Origin: Lachnospiraceae bacterium
GTDB lineage: Bacteria > Bacillota > Clostridia > Lachnospirales > Lachnospiraceae
NCBI GenBank assembly: GCA_022781925.1
Contig: JALESO010000024.1
Span: 1-39,975, forward strand
DNA: 39,975 nucleotides
Direction: 5' to 3'
Of this stretch, positions 16,908 through 24,701 are shown piece after piece. Each line of letters begins with the position of its first letter. Within the stretch, counting starts at the first letter, position 1. Position numbers and translations under genes: made by a program. Below the pieces are notes generated by a model. The model ran no database searches. It was not told where the DNA came from and was given only the letters and a program-made list of their open reading frames with translations.

Positions 16908-19900
16908 ATGGAAGGTGCAAAAATCTGGGAAGAAGACGTGATGATTCCAACTTATGAGATTGGAAAACCGGACAAAAATCCGATGTTTCTGGAAAAAAGA
17001 GTTTATCAGGGAAGTTCCGGAAAGGTGTATCCGTATCCGACGACGGAAAAAATCAGCCATGAGAAAAAAGATAAGGTCTGGCACGCGGTATATCTGGAAA
17101 ATGAATATCTGAAGATCATGATCCTGCCGGAACTGGGGGGCAGGATTCAGCGTGCGTATGATAAAACGAATGATTATGATTTTGTATATTATAACCATGT
17201 GATCAAACCGGCACTGGTTGGACTGGCAGGTCCGTGGATTTCCGGAGGTATTGAATTTAACTGGCCGCAGCACCACCGCCCGACGACGTATCTGCCGGTG
17301 GATCATCTGGTGGAGGAGCATCCGGATGGCAGTGTGACGTTACTGGTGGGAGATGTGGATCAGATGTATGGAACAAAGGTGCTGACATCTTTTACGTTGT
17401 ATCCGGGCAAGGCATATATCGAGATCCGTGGACAGCTGTATAACCGGACACCGCTGCCGCAGACCTTTCTCTGGTGGGCGAATCCGGCGGTTCCTGTCAA
17501 TGAGTACACGCAGTCCATTTTCCCACCGGATGTCCATACGGTGTACGATCATGGAAAACGTGCAGTGTCCAGATTCCCGATTGCAAAGGGAGAATATTAT
17601 AAACACGATTACAGTGAAGGTGTTGACATTTCCAGATACAAAAACATTCCGGTGCCGACGTCCTACATGGCGGAAACATCCAAATATGATTTTGTGGGTG
17701 GTTATGATTATAAGAAAGAAGCCGGTCTGCTGCATGTGGCAGATCATCATGTGTCGCCGGGCAAGAAGCAGTGGACCTGGGGCTGTGGTGAATTCGGAAA
17801 AGCCTGGGATCGGAATCTGACGGATGCGGACGGCCCGTACATCGAACTGATGACCGGTGTGTATACGGAAAACCAGCCGGATTTCAGCTGGCTGAAACCA
17901 TTCGAAGAAAAAGTATTTACCCAGTATTTTATGCCGTATAAAAAAGTGGGCGCAGTAAAAAATGCATCCGTTCATGCGGCACTGAATCTGGAACTGACGG
18001 AGCAGGGTGCGCAGGTGACGGTATATGCCACCGAGGAATATGCAGATGCAGAAATCATCCTGGAGCAGAATGGAAGGGAGATATTCCGGAAACAGACAAA
18101 GCTGTCTCCGGTGGAAATTTATGAAGAACGGATCCCGACCACTGCCCAAAAAGTGCAGGAACTGAAAATGTCTGTCTATGGACATGGAAAACTGTTGGTG
18201 GCTTATGAACCAGAGGAAGAGACAATCCCGAAACTTGGAGAACCGGCAGAGGCTGCAAAGAAACCGGAGGAGATCCTGACTAACGAGGAACTGCTGCTGA
18301 CGGCACAGCACATTGAACAGCATCGGCATGCAACCTGGCAACCGGATCCGTATTATCTGGAGGGACTGAAACGGGATCCGGGAGACAGCCGGATTAATCA
18401 GGCATACGGCATGCTTCTGATGCGGCGGGGACAGTTTGCGGAAGCAGAAAAACATTTCCGTGCGGCGATCAAACGACTGACCTGGCGCAGCCCGAACCCA
18501 TACGACAGCGAGCCGTATTATAACTTGGGATTGGTGCTGTTTTATCAGGGCAGAAAAGACGAGGCATACGATGCATTTTTCAAAGCGACATGGACGAATG
18601 CACAGCAGGAAATGTCCTATTATTATCTGGCATGTATTGCTTGCGAAAAGGGTGCATATGAGCAGGCCATGGATTTCATAGAGCGGAGTCTGGTGAAAAA
18701 CAGCCACAATATCAAGGCGAGAGGATTAAAAGCGGTTCTGCTTCGAAAATTGAAACGTGAGGAAGCAGCTGCAGACTGGAGACAGGAGAATCTGAAGCTG
18801 GATGCCTTTGACTATGTGACATTATATGAAACTGTTCTGGCAGAAAATCAGATATCTGCAGCGAATGAAACGCAGACCGGAAACGATGGGGGACGAATGG
18901 TTCCTTCTGAAAATGTATTTCAGGAAAGAAGCAGGGGCTTCTATGAGACATATTTGCAGACAGCCATGGATTATGCGGAGTACGGATGTCTGGAGGAGGC
19001 AGTCAGCCTGTTGAAATCCTGTACAGCACAGCAGCCGATGCTCTATTACTATGAGGCATATTATGAGCAAAAGAGGAAAGAACTTGCTGATAAACAGGAA
19101 AAGATGTCTGAATACCAGGAGAAAGAGAAAACATCAGATCCTGCAGAGAAACATCAGGATGTGGATGCGGGAAACAACCTTGGTATCGTAAAAGAATTGT
19201 GTGAAAAGGCGGAGCAGTGTGCGCCGGACTACTGTTTTCCGAATAAACTGGAGGACATTGCGGTGCTGGAGCAGGCGATCATTGCAAATCCGCAGGGCGC
19301 AAAAGCATATTATTATCTGGGCAATCTGTATTATGACAAATTGCAATATGAGCGTGCGATCGCACTCTGGGAAACTTCTGTGAAACTGGATCCGTCCTAT
19401 CAGACGGCACATCGTAATCTGGCGATTGCATATTATAATAAGCGTCATGATGCAAAGGCGGCACGAAAGGAACTGGAACAGGCATTTGCACTGGATGAAA
19501 CGGACAGCCGCATTTTCCTGGAGCTGGATCAGCTGTACAAAAAACTCGGTATGCCTTTTGCAGAGCGTCTAAAACAGTATGAAGCCCGGGAAATACTGGT
19601 CCGGGAGCGTGATGACGCCATGCTGGAATGGGTGACACTTTATAATCTGAACGGAGAGCCGCAGAAAGCCTATGATCTGATCATGAGCCATCAGTTCCGG
19701 CCATGGGAAGGCGCAGAAGGCCGGATATCCGGTCAGTATAAGGCAGCGCTGACCGCATTGGCAGAGGATGCGATGAAGCTGGAAGATTATGAGCGGGCAG
19801 ATCAGTTGCTGCGGCAGGCACTGCAATATCCGGAAAATCTGGGGGAAGGACGACTGGAAGGCACAAAAGATAATGACATTTATTATGACCTTGGTGTTGT

Positions 19901-20333
19901 ACAGGAGCATCTGAACCGACCGGAGGAAACACAGAAGTATTATGAACTGGCGCAGATCGGAGATAACGAGCCGGCGGGTGCCATGTATTATTACGATCAG
20001 CCGGCAGATATGATTTTGTATCAGGCACTGGCAAGCAGAAAACTGAATCAGGAAAAACGCTATCATACCTGTCTGAACAAACTGCAGGATTATGGCGAGC
20101 GGCATCTGTATGACCAGGTGGAGGATGATTTCTTTGCCGTATCGCTGCCGGATTTCCTGATATTTGAGGATGATCTGACACAAAAAAATAAGGCTCACTG
20201 TTATTATCTGATGGGACTGTCAGATCTTGGCGCAGGAAAGTATGAAGCGGCAGCAGAGAACTTTGCACAGTGTCTGGAGATAGATTATAATCATCAGAAA
20301 TGCAGATGGTATCTGGAGAAGTGCAGAAAGTAG
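16908..20333 (+). CDS. DUF5107 domain and tetratricopeptide repeat protein
   Basis: This large cytoplasmic protein (1141 aa, no signal peptide) has two parts. Residues about 40-350 form a DUF5107-type domain, recognisable by ENEYLKIMILPELGGRIQRA, GGIEFNWPQHHRPTTY, RTPLPQTFLWWANPAVPVN and DHHVSPGKKQWTWGCGEFG. This domain has a galactose-mutarotase-like fold and is common beside glycan-use genes. From about residue 480 to the end there are TPR-like helical repeats (for example INQAYGMLLMRRGQFAEAEK and KAYYYLGNLYYDKLQYERAI). Its exact reaction is not known to me. A role in carbohydrate handling is inferred from the family and from the divergent AraC-type regulator. It ends at TAG 20331-20333, and its last codons are echoed in repeats just downstream. 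Confidence 0.88.
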   Translation: MEGAKIWEEDVMIPTYEIGKPDKNPMFLEKRVYQGSSGKVYPYPTTEKISHEKKDKVWHAVYLENEYLKIMILPELGGRIQRAYDKTNDYDFVYYNHVIKPALVGLAGPWISGGIEFNWPQHHRPTTYLPVDHLVEEHPDGSVTLLVGDVDQMYGTKVLTSFTLYPGKAYIEIRGQLYNRTPLPQTFLWWANPAVPVNEYTQSIFPPDVHTVYDHGKRAVSRFPIAKGEYYKHDYSEGVDISRYKNIPVPTSYMAETSKYDFVGGYDYKKEAGLLHVADHHVSPGKKQWTWGCGEFGKAWDRNLTDADGPYIELMTGVYTENQPDFSWLKPFEEKVFTQYFMPYKKVGAVKNASVHAALNLELTEQGAQVTVYATEEYADAEIILEQNGREIFRKQTKLSPVEIYEERIPTTAQKVQELKMSVYGHGKLLVAYEPEEETIPKLGEPAEAAKKPEEILTNEELLLTAQHIEQHRHATWQPDPYYLEGLKRDPGDSRINQAYGMLLMRRGQFAEAEKHFRAAIKRLTWRSPNPYDSEPYYNLGLVLFYQGRKDEAYDAFFKATWTNAQQEMSYYYLACIACEKGAYEQAMDFIERSLVKNSHNIKARGLKAVLLRKLKREEAAADWRQENLKLDAFDYVTLYETVLAENQISAANETQTGNDGGRMVPSENVFQERSRGFYETYLQTAMDYAEYGCLEEAVSLLKSCTAQQPMLYYYEAYYEQKRKELADKQEKMSEYQEKEKTSDPAEKHQDVDAGNNLGIVKELCEKAEQCAPDYCFPNKLEDIAVLEQAIIANPQGAKAYYYLGNLYYDKLQYERAIALWETSVKLDPSYQTAHRNLAIAYYNKRHDAKAARKELEQAFALDETDSRIFLELDQLYKKLGMPFAERLKQYEAREILVRERDDAMLEWVTLYNLNGEPQKAYDLIMSHQFRPWEGAEGRISGQYKAALTALAEDAMKLEDYERADQLLRQALQYPENLGEGRLEGTKDNDIYYDLGVVQEHLNRPEETQKYYELAQIGDNEPAGAMYYYDQPADMILYQALASRKLNQEKRYHTCLNKLQDYGERHLYDQVEDDFFAVSLPDFLIFEDDLTQKNKAHCYYLMGLSDLGAGKYEAAAENFAQCLEIDYNHQKCRWYLEKCRK

Positions 20334-20401
20334 TATCAGGTAAAATGCAGATGGTATCTGGAAAATAGTATCAGGTAAAATACAGATGTATCTGGAAAAA
20401 T
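20300..20401 (+). repeat. Decaying tandem copies of the DUF5107-TPR gene tail
   Basis: The segment AAATGCAGATGGTATCTGGA at the end of the gene (20298-20317) recurs at about 20343-20362 as AAATGCAGATGGTATCTGGA, and again in shortened form (AAATACAGATGTATCTGGAA) near 20380. TAGTATCAGGTA also occurs twice (near 20332 and 20367). These are imperfect tandem duplications of the last codons and the stop region. Confidence 0.75.
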
Positions 20402-20421
20402 GCGGAAAGTATGAAAAAAGG

Positions 20422-20475
20422 AACAGCAGGTAAAAAATTCGCAGGTGTGTGGGTTTTAAGCCTGCTGTTTTTTGG
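20422..20475 (+). terminator. Probable terminator after the DUF5107-TPR gene
   Basis: AACAGCAGG at 20422-20430 pairs with CCTGCTGTT at 20461-20469 and is followed by T residues. The loop is long (30 bases). A shorter inner stem, GCAGG/CCTGC, is an alternative. Confidence 0.65.
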
Positions 20476-20512
20476 GTAGAAGGTCTATCTGCAATTTACA
20501 TGTATAAGATGG

Positions 20513-20542
20513 TTGACAATATATCTTGTATTGCGTTATCAT
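20513..20542 (+). promoter_or_regulatory. Promoter of the HTH-MazG gene pair
   Basis: TTGACA at 20513-20518 is followed after 17-18 bases by TTATCAT at 20536-20542. The predicted transcription start near 20549 lies inside the inverted repeat described next. Confidence 0.65.
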
Positions 20543-20555
20543 GAATTAACGCAAT
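20530..20555. promoter_or_regulatory. Inverted repeat over the -10 element, candidate operator
   Basis: A perfect 9-bp inverted repeat, ATTGCGTTA at 20530-20538 and TAACGCAAT at 20547-20555, has an 8-base spacer and covers the -10 element. The gene directly downstream encodes a small HTH protein, so autorepression is likely. Confidence 0.65.
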
Positions 20556-20580
20556 GCGTCAATATTGTGAGAGATTGAAA

Positions 20581-20775
20581 ATGAGCAGAGGAAAAGAAGT
20601 AAAAGAATTAAGAACAAAAATGGGAATGAATCGACGAGAGTTCAGTGATTATTATGGAATTCCGTATCGCACGGTTCAGGACTGGGAAGCGGAAAAAAGA
20701 GAACTTCCGGATTATTTATTGCGTTTACTGAAGTATAAAGCAGAGATGGAACACCGGATTGAAATGAGGAGTTAG
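20581..20775 (+). CDS. Small helix-turn-helix DNA-binding protein
   Basis: This 64-aa protein has a Cro/XRE-like helix-turn-helix: KELRTKMGMNRREFSDYYGI followed by the recognition helix PYRTVQDWEAEKRELPDYLL. I start it at ATG 20581 because the alternative ATG at 20554 would lie almost at the predicted transcription start and inside the operator palindrome. It precedes the MazG-like gene by two bases, so the two are cotranscribed. A likely role is autoregulation through the inverted repeat at 20530-20555. Alternatively it is an orphan antitoxin-like regulator. Confidence 0.8.
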   Translation: MSRGKEVKELRTKMGMNRREFSDYYGIPYRTVQDWEAEKRELPDYLLRLLKYKAEMEHRIEMRS

Positions 20776-20777
20776 AC

Positions 20778-21098
20778 ATGAAACAGGAAACAATAGACAA
20801 AATCAGAAAATTTACAGAAGACCGTGACTGGGATCAGTTTCATTCTCCCGCCAATCTGGCAAAATCAATTGTGATCGAAGCTGCTGAATTACTGGAATGT
20901 TTTCAATGGTCGGATGAAGGTTATGATTTGCAGCATGTAAAAGAGGAACTGGCTGACGTTATGGTATACAGTCAGAATCTGCTGGATAAGCTTGGTCTTG
21001 ATGCAGATGAGATTATAAATATGAAAATGACGATGAATGAAGCAAAGTATCCGGTGGATAAGGCAAAAGGAAAGTCGGATAAATACGATCAATTATAG
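20778..21098 (+). CDS. MazG-like nucleotide pyrophosphohydrolase
   Basis: This 106-aa all-alpha protein belongs to the MazG/RS21-C6 group. The metal-binding signature E-x2-E ... E-x2-D is seen in IVIEAAELLECFQWSDE and VKEELADVMVYSQNLLDKLG. Such enzymes hydrolyse (d)NTPs to the monophosphate and pyrophosphate, cleaning the nucleotide pool. FTEDRDWDQFHSPANLAKS and the end EAKYPVDKAKGKSDKY are typical. It sits two bases after the HTH gene. Confidence 0.92.
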   Translation: MKQETIDKIRKFTEDRDWDQFHSPANLAKSIVIEAAELLECFQWSDEGYDLQHVKEELADVMVYSQNLLDKLGLDADEIINMKMTMNEAKYPVDKAKGKSDKYDQL

Positions 21099-21386
21099 GG
21101 GAGAAAAAATTGAAGTCAGAGATGAAAGCGCTGCTGATATCTATCGCATGAGTACATGCTATGTTTAGGATGAAAAGCCTTGAAAATTAAGGAATTCGGA
21201 CTTGTCTTTTTCTATTTCTAAATGATAGAAGCGTGCATAGGTAAGGGTAGAATTTGGATGAACCATTTTGCCGGTGTTGGCAATATGGTCCGGGGGGATG
21301 CGAAAGTAAAAATGATATTATACTGATCAACTGTGTGTCGAATATCATTTTGTTGAAGTTGTTGCAAAATGGAAATGAGGTCAATA
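21099..21386. other. Non-coding or decayed stretch between the MazG-like gene and dinD
   Basis: I see no intact gene, terminator or RNA here. Short open frames exist on both strands, the longest being 63 codons on the minus strand at 21218-21409. They lack ribosome binding sites and I recognise none of them. The region may hold worn gene remnants, but I cannot assign them. Confidence 0.4.
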
Positions 21387-21415
21387 TTGGCATACAAACG
21401 TGCGTTCAATATAAT
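21387..21415 (+). promoter_or_regulatory. dinD promoter with SOS-like box
   Basis: TTGGCA at 21387-21392 and a perfect TATAAT at 21410-21415 are separated by 17 bases. Inside the spacer, AAACGTGCGTTC at 21396-21407 matches the LexA consensus GAAC-N4-GTTC with a single mismatch. That position between the -35 and -10 elements fits SOS control of a damage-inducible gene. Confidence 0.6.
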
Positions 21416-21476
21416 GTAAGTAAATCATACGGAAATATTAGAAATATTGAAATCAATGATGAGGAGGCATATTTCT

Positions 21477-22315
21477 ATGAAAAATGATATCGAAAGATAC
21501 AGTGAAGAAATTTTTGAGGATATAAAACATGTAAATGAGTATAAACAGGAATTCTGGTATGCCAGAGAACTTCAGGAAGTATTGGATTATTCACAGTGGA
21601 GACGCTTTAAAGAGGTTACAGAAAAAGCTATAGATGCATGCGAAGCCAGCAATAATTTAGTTGATGACCATTTTGCGAAAGTACGCAAAATGGTTCCAAT
21701 CGGAAGTGGTGCAGAACGGGAAGTTGAAGATTTTATGCTTACACGTTATGCCTGCTATTTGCTTGTCATGAATGGTGATCCTCGTAAAGAAGTAATCGCC
21801 CTGGGACAGACATATTTTGCAGTGAAGACTAGACAACAGGAATTGATTGATGATTATGAACAGTTGAACGAAGATCAGAAACGTCTTGCAATTAGAAATG
21901 AGATGCGTGAGCATAATAAATCATTGGCGGAAGCAGCAAAGAATGCCGGGATTGTTGAACCTAGAGATTATGCTGTTTTTCAGAATAGAGGATATCAGGG
22001 ATTATATGGCGGTTTAGGTGCTAAAGAAATCCATGCTAGAAAAGGACTTAAAAAGAGTCAGCAGATTCTTGACTATATGGAAGCACTGAACTGGCTGCAA
22101 ATCTTTTTCGGGCAACTCAAACGGATGAAAAACTTAGGAGAGATCAGGTGGTTGGGAAAAAAGAAGCAGGAGATGTGCATTTTCAGGTTGGGCAAAAGGT
22201 TTGTCAGACTATAAAAGAATTAGGCGGAACTATGCCAGAAGATTTACCTACACCACAAAAGAGTATCAAACAGATAGAAAGAGAAGAAGTAAAACGGCTA
22301 GAAACCAAAGATTAA
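21477..22315 (+). pseudogene. dinD: DNA-damage-inducible protein D, frameshifted
   Basis: The frame starts at ATG 21477 behind GAGGAGG and encodes a DinD/BRO-N-like protein (EFWYARELQEVLDYSQWRRF, EVEDFMLTRYACYLLVMNGD, NAGIVEPRDYAVFQNRGYQG). At about 22077-22083 the reading frame shifts. In the starting frame translation continues to a stop at 22214 with an unrelated tail. In the next frame the expected DinD ending is intact (STELAANLFRATQTDEKLRR, then EAGDVHFQVGQKV, then GTMPEDLPTPQKSIKQIE) up to TAA 22313-22315. The shift is consistent with loss of one base. It could also be a sequencing error. Confidence 0.85.
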
Positions 22316-22450
22316 CCCATAGGAATTATTGTAATGATGAGGTTTGAGAAAATTACTTTGAGTAATCGAAGATAAAATGTAAAGGGAATGATTGTATGAA
22401 TTTCAAAAAGCATTGATATAAAAGAAATTTTTGCAAAATATCCTAACTAA
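22316..22450 (+). other. Possible gene-tail remnant downstream of dinD
   Basis: A short frame reading SIDIKEIFAKYPN and ending at TAA 22448-22450 follows an ATG-led start in another frame at 22396. It looks like a worn end of a gene, but it is too short to identify. Confidence 0.25.
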
Positions 22451-22496
22451 TGTCCGAATCAACACATGAATTATAAGGTTACAGGAGGAAAAATGT

Positions 22497-23324
22497 ATGA
22501 TACACAACAAAATCGAAATCAAAGCCCGCGGCATGGAAGCTGTTGGCTACTTATACACTTATTTCCTGGACAGTTCCATTGAGATACGCCCGGATGAAAA
22601 ACGCCCGGTTATTCTGATGTGTCCGGGTGGCGGCTATGAAATGACTTCAGACCGGGAAGCAGAACCGATGGCTATGCAGTTTCTTGCTATGGGCTATCAC
22701 GTTGCCATTTTACGTTACAGTGTCAGCCCGGCGCGCTATCCGGCGGCATTACTGCAGGTGGCAGAGAGTGTACTGTATCTGAAAAAACATGCGGAAGAAT
22801 ATCATATCGATCCGGAAAAAATTGTATTGCAGGGATGCTCTGCGGGTGGACATCTGGCAGCTAACTATGGTGTTGCATGGAACAGCCCGTTTTTGCAAAA
22901 ACGTATGGGAATGGAAGCGGATGCGGAGCGGCTTCGTATAGCCGGTCTGTTATTGTGTTATCCGGTCATCACTTCCGGGGAAAAGGCACATGAAGGTTCT
23001 TTCCGAAATCTGCTGGGAGAGCAGTATGAGCAGAAAAAAGCAGAACTTTCCCTGGAAAATCAGGTGATACCAGACACCCCGCCAACATTTTTATGGCATA
23101 CAGCAACGGACGATACTGTTCCGGTGGAAAATTCACTGTACTTTTTCCAGTCCTGTCTGCAGCAGGGAGTGTCTGCGGAGCTACATATCTATCCGGTGGG
23201 TGGTCATGGTCTTTCTCTGGCAAATGAAGAGACCTGTCGTGCGAATGGTATCGGGGTTCAGAAGGAATGTCAGAGCTGGATCCGTCTGGCGCAGACCTGG
23301 CTGGAAGGATTGTTTAGAAATTAG
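22497..23324 (+). CDS. Alpha/beta hydrolase, acetyl-esterase-like
   Basis: This 275-aa protein has an alpha/beta-hydrolase fold of the carbohydrate-esterase-like type. It shows the oxyanion-hole segment MCPGGGYE (Gly44-Gly46), the nucleophile elbow GCSAGGH with Ser115, an acid at Asp205 or Asp206 in ATDDTVP, and His237 in VGGHGLSL. No signal peptide is seen, so it is cytoplasmic. Such enzymes remove acetyl or similar groups from imported sugars or xylo-oligosaccharides. The substrate here is unknown. An AGGAGG site precedes ATG 22497. Confidence 0.88.
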   Translation: MIHNKIEIKARGMEAVGYLYTYFLDSSIEIRPDEKRPVILMCPGGGYEMTSDREAEPMAMQFLAMGYHVAILRYSVSPARYPAALLQVAESVLYLKKHAEEYHIDPEKIVLQGCSAGGHLAANYGVAWNSPFLQKRMGMEADAERLRIAGLLLCYPVITSGEKAHEGSFRNLLGEQYEQKKAELSLENQVIPDTPPTFLWHTATDDTVPVENSLYFFQSCLQQGVSAELHIYPVGGHGLSLANEETCRANGIGVQKECQSWIRLAQTWLEGLFRN

Positions 23325-23350
23325 AAAACAAATACTCATAAAAAATTAAG

Positions 23351-23379
23351 TTGAGATATTATGGGAAGCATGTTAGAAT
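23351..23379 (+). promoter_or_regulatory. Promoter for uppP
   Basis: TTGAGA at 23351-23356 and TAGAAT at 23374-23379 are 17 bases apart, 54 bases before the uppP start. Confidence 0.55.
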
Positions 23380-23432
23380 CTTCTAGGCATAAGAATTAAA
23401 CAGTTAATAATAAATAGGAAAGGGATTTTAAT

Positions 23433-24263
23433 ATGTTAACAATGATTGAAGTATTAAAAGCACTTTTGTTTGGCGTTGTGGAAGGTATCACAGAGTGGCT
23501 TCCAATCAGTAGTACCGGTCATATGATTTTGCTTGATGAATTTGTAAAATTAAATGTGAGTGCAGAGTTTCTGGATCTGTTTCTGGTAGTGATCCAGTTG
23601 GGTGCGATCCTGGCGGTTGTTGTGATCTACTGGAACAAACTGATTCCGTTGTCCACGAACCACGGTTTACATATCAGCCGCAGAAAATGTAAGATGTGGG
23701 TGAAGATCATCGTTGCTTCCATTCCGGCAGGTGTGGTTGGAATCCTCTGGGATGATGTGTTTACAAAATATTTTTACAATTATCAGACCGTAGCGATCAT
23801 GCTGATCCTGGTCGGTATTGTATTCATCATCGTAGAGCGTGCCAATAAAAATAAAGTGGCAAAAGTGGATTCCATCGATGATATTTCCTATGGTCAGGCA
23901 TTTATGATCGGTGTATTCCAGATGATTGCAGCGATTTTCCCGGGAACATCCCGTTCCGGTTCCACCATCGTAGGATCCCTGATGCTTGGAATTTCCCGAA
24001 CAGCAGCTGCAGAGTTTACATTTTTCCTTGCAGTACCGGCAATGTTCGGCGGAAGTGCCATCAAAATTTTAAAATACCATGGCGGATTTAATTCCTCAGA
24101 AGTTGCATTGCTGGCAATCGGAATGATCGTAGCATTTGTTCTTTCTATTATTGCTATCAAGTTCCTGATGTCTTACATCAAGAAACACGATTTCAAAGCA
24201 TTTGGCTGGTATCGAATCGTACTTGGTGTTGCAGTCATCGGTTACTTCCTTGCAACCAGATAA
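23433..24263 (+). CDS. uppP: Undecaprenyl-diphosphatase
   Basis: UppP (BacA) dephosphorylates undecaprenyl diphosphate to recycle the lipid carrier for cell-wall synthesis and gives bacitracin tolerance. The 276-aa polytopic membrane protein has both active-site motifs: EGITEWLPISSTGHMI at residues 17-32 and PGTSRSGSTIVGSL near residues 170-183. Other helices include VVIQLGAILAVVVIYWN and ALLAIGMIVAFVLSIIAIKF. Confidence 0.98.
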   Translation: MLTMIEVLKALLFGVVEGITEWLPISSTGHMILLDEFVKLNVSAEFLDLFLVVIQLGAILAVVVIYWNKLIPLSTNHGLHISRRKCKMWVKIIVASIPAGVVGILWDDVFTKYFYNYQTVAIMLILVGIVFIIVERANKNKVAKVDSIDDISYGQAFMIGVFQMIAAIFPGTSRSGSTIVGSLMLGISRTAAAEFTFFLAVPAMFGGSAIKILKYHGGFNSSEVALLAIGMIVAFVLSIIAIKFLMSYIKKHDFKAFGWYRIVLGVAVIGYFLATR

Positions 24264-24367
24264 GTTCAATTTTATATGTATGGATGTAGCATTCTATATG
24301 TAAGAAAAACGTTCTATTTATTTTGAGACATGTAAAGAAATAGCAGGATTTTTCAGAATGATTCAGA

Positions 24368-24459
24368 AAGCGTGAAAGAAGGCAGGATCAGATTTTTCTT
24401 AGCAGGCGATTATTAGCCGCGAAGACAAATCTGATCCTGCCTTTTCAAAACGCTTCGTA
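24368..24459 (+). terminator. Long imperfect hairpin downstream of uppP, possible terminator
   Basis: GGCAGGATCAGATTT at about 24381-24395 is the exact inverted complement of AAATCTGATCCTGCC at 24427-24441, with partly matching flanks (AAGCGT and ACGCTT). The arm ends in CTTTTC, a weak T tract. It could stop uppP transcription. Confidence 0.55.
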
Positions 24460-24516
24460 TTAGCCATCAAACAAATCTAATCCTGCCTTTTCAAAACGCT
24501 CCGAATTATCCACCAA
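24425..24516. repeat. Two tandem 46-bp direct repeats
   Basis: ACAAATCTGATCCTGCCTTT begins the first unit (24425-24470) and ACAAATCTAATCCTGCCTTT begins the second (24471-24516). The units then share TCAAAACGCT and a CCA(T/C)CAA end. The first unit forms the right arm of the hairpin above. The remaining 438-base gap between uppP and the next gene holds no open frame I believe in. Confidence 0.8.
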
Positions 24517-24654
24517 ACAAATTTTTCTCATTTTTCATGATGAACCCGGTCAGTCATGTGCCGACTTCTTTTTTTTACAAGTTTCTTTTGCTTTTGTGTA
24601 CAAATATCAGATGAAATACCACAGATTTAATGTTACAATAGGTACAGTTAGTCT

Positions 24655-24672
24655 GGCTGGCATGCACCAGCC
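24655..24672 (+). promoter_or_regulatory. Small hairpin in the leader of the GH112 gene
   Basis: GGCTGG at 24655-24660 pairs with CCAGCC at 24667-24672 around a 6-base loop, 29 bases before the start codon. A TACAAT hexamer lies just upstream near 24634, with no clear -35 element. Regulatory meaning is uncertain. Confidence 0.35.
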
Positions 24673-24701
24673 GGGAAATATCACAAGGAGGACATAAACA
24701 G

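Noticed and set aside
17340-18707. A 455-codon open frame on the minus strand inside the DUF5107-TPR gene
   Set aside because: It lies fully antisense to a clear gene, has unusual composition (His, Cys and Ile rich), no ribosome binding site and no recognisable motif.
21218-21409. A 63-codon minus-strand frame before dinD
   Set aside because: No ribosome binding site and no family resemblance. It overlaps the dinD promoter.
22352-22366. The short palindrome ATTACTTTGAGTAAT upstream of the esterase gene as an operator
   Set aside because: Six-base arms with a 3-base centre are common in AT-rich DNA, and it is not placed at a convincing promoter.
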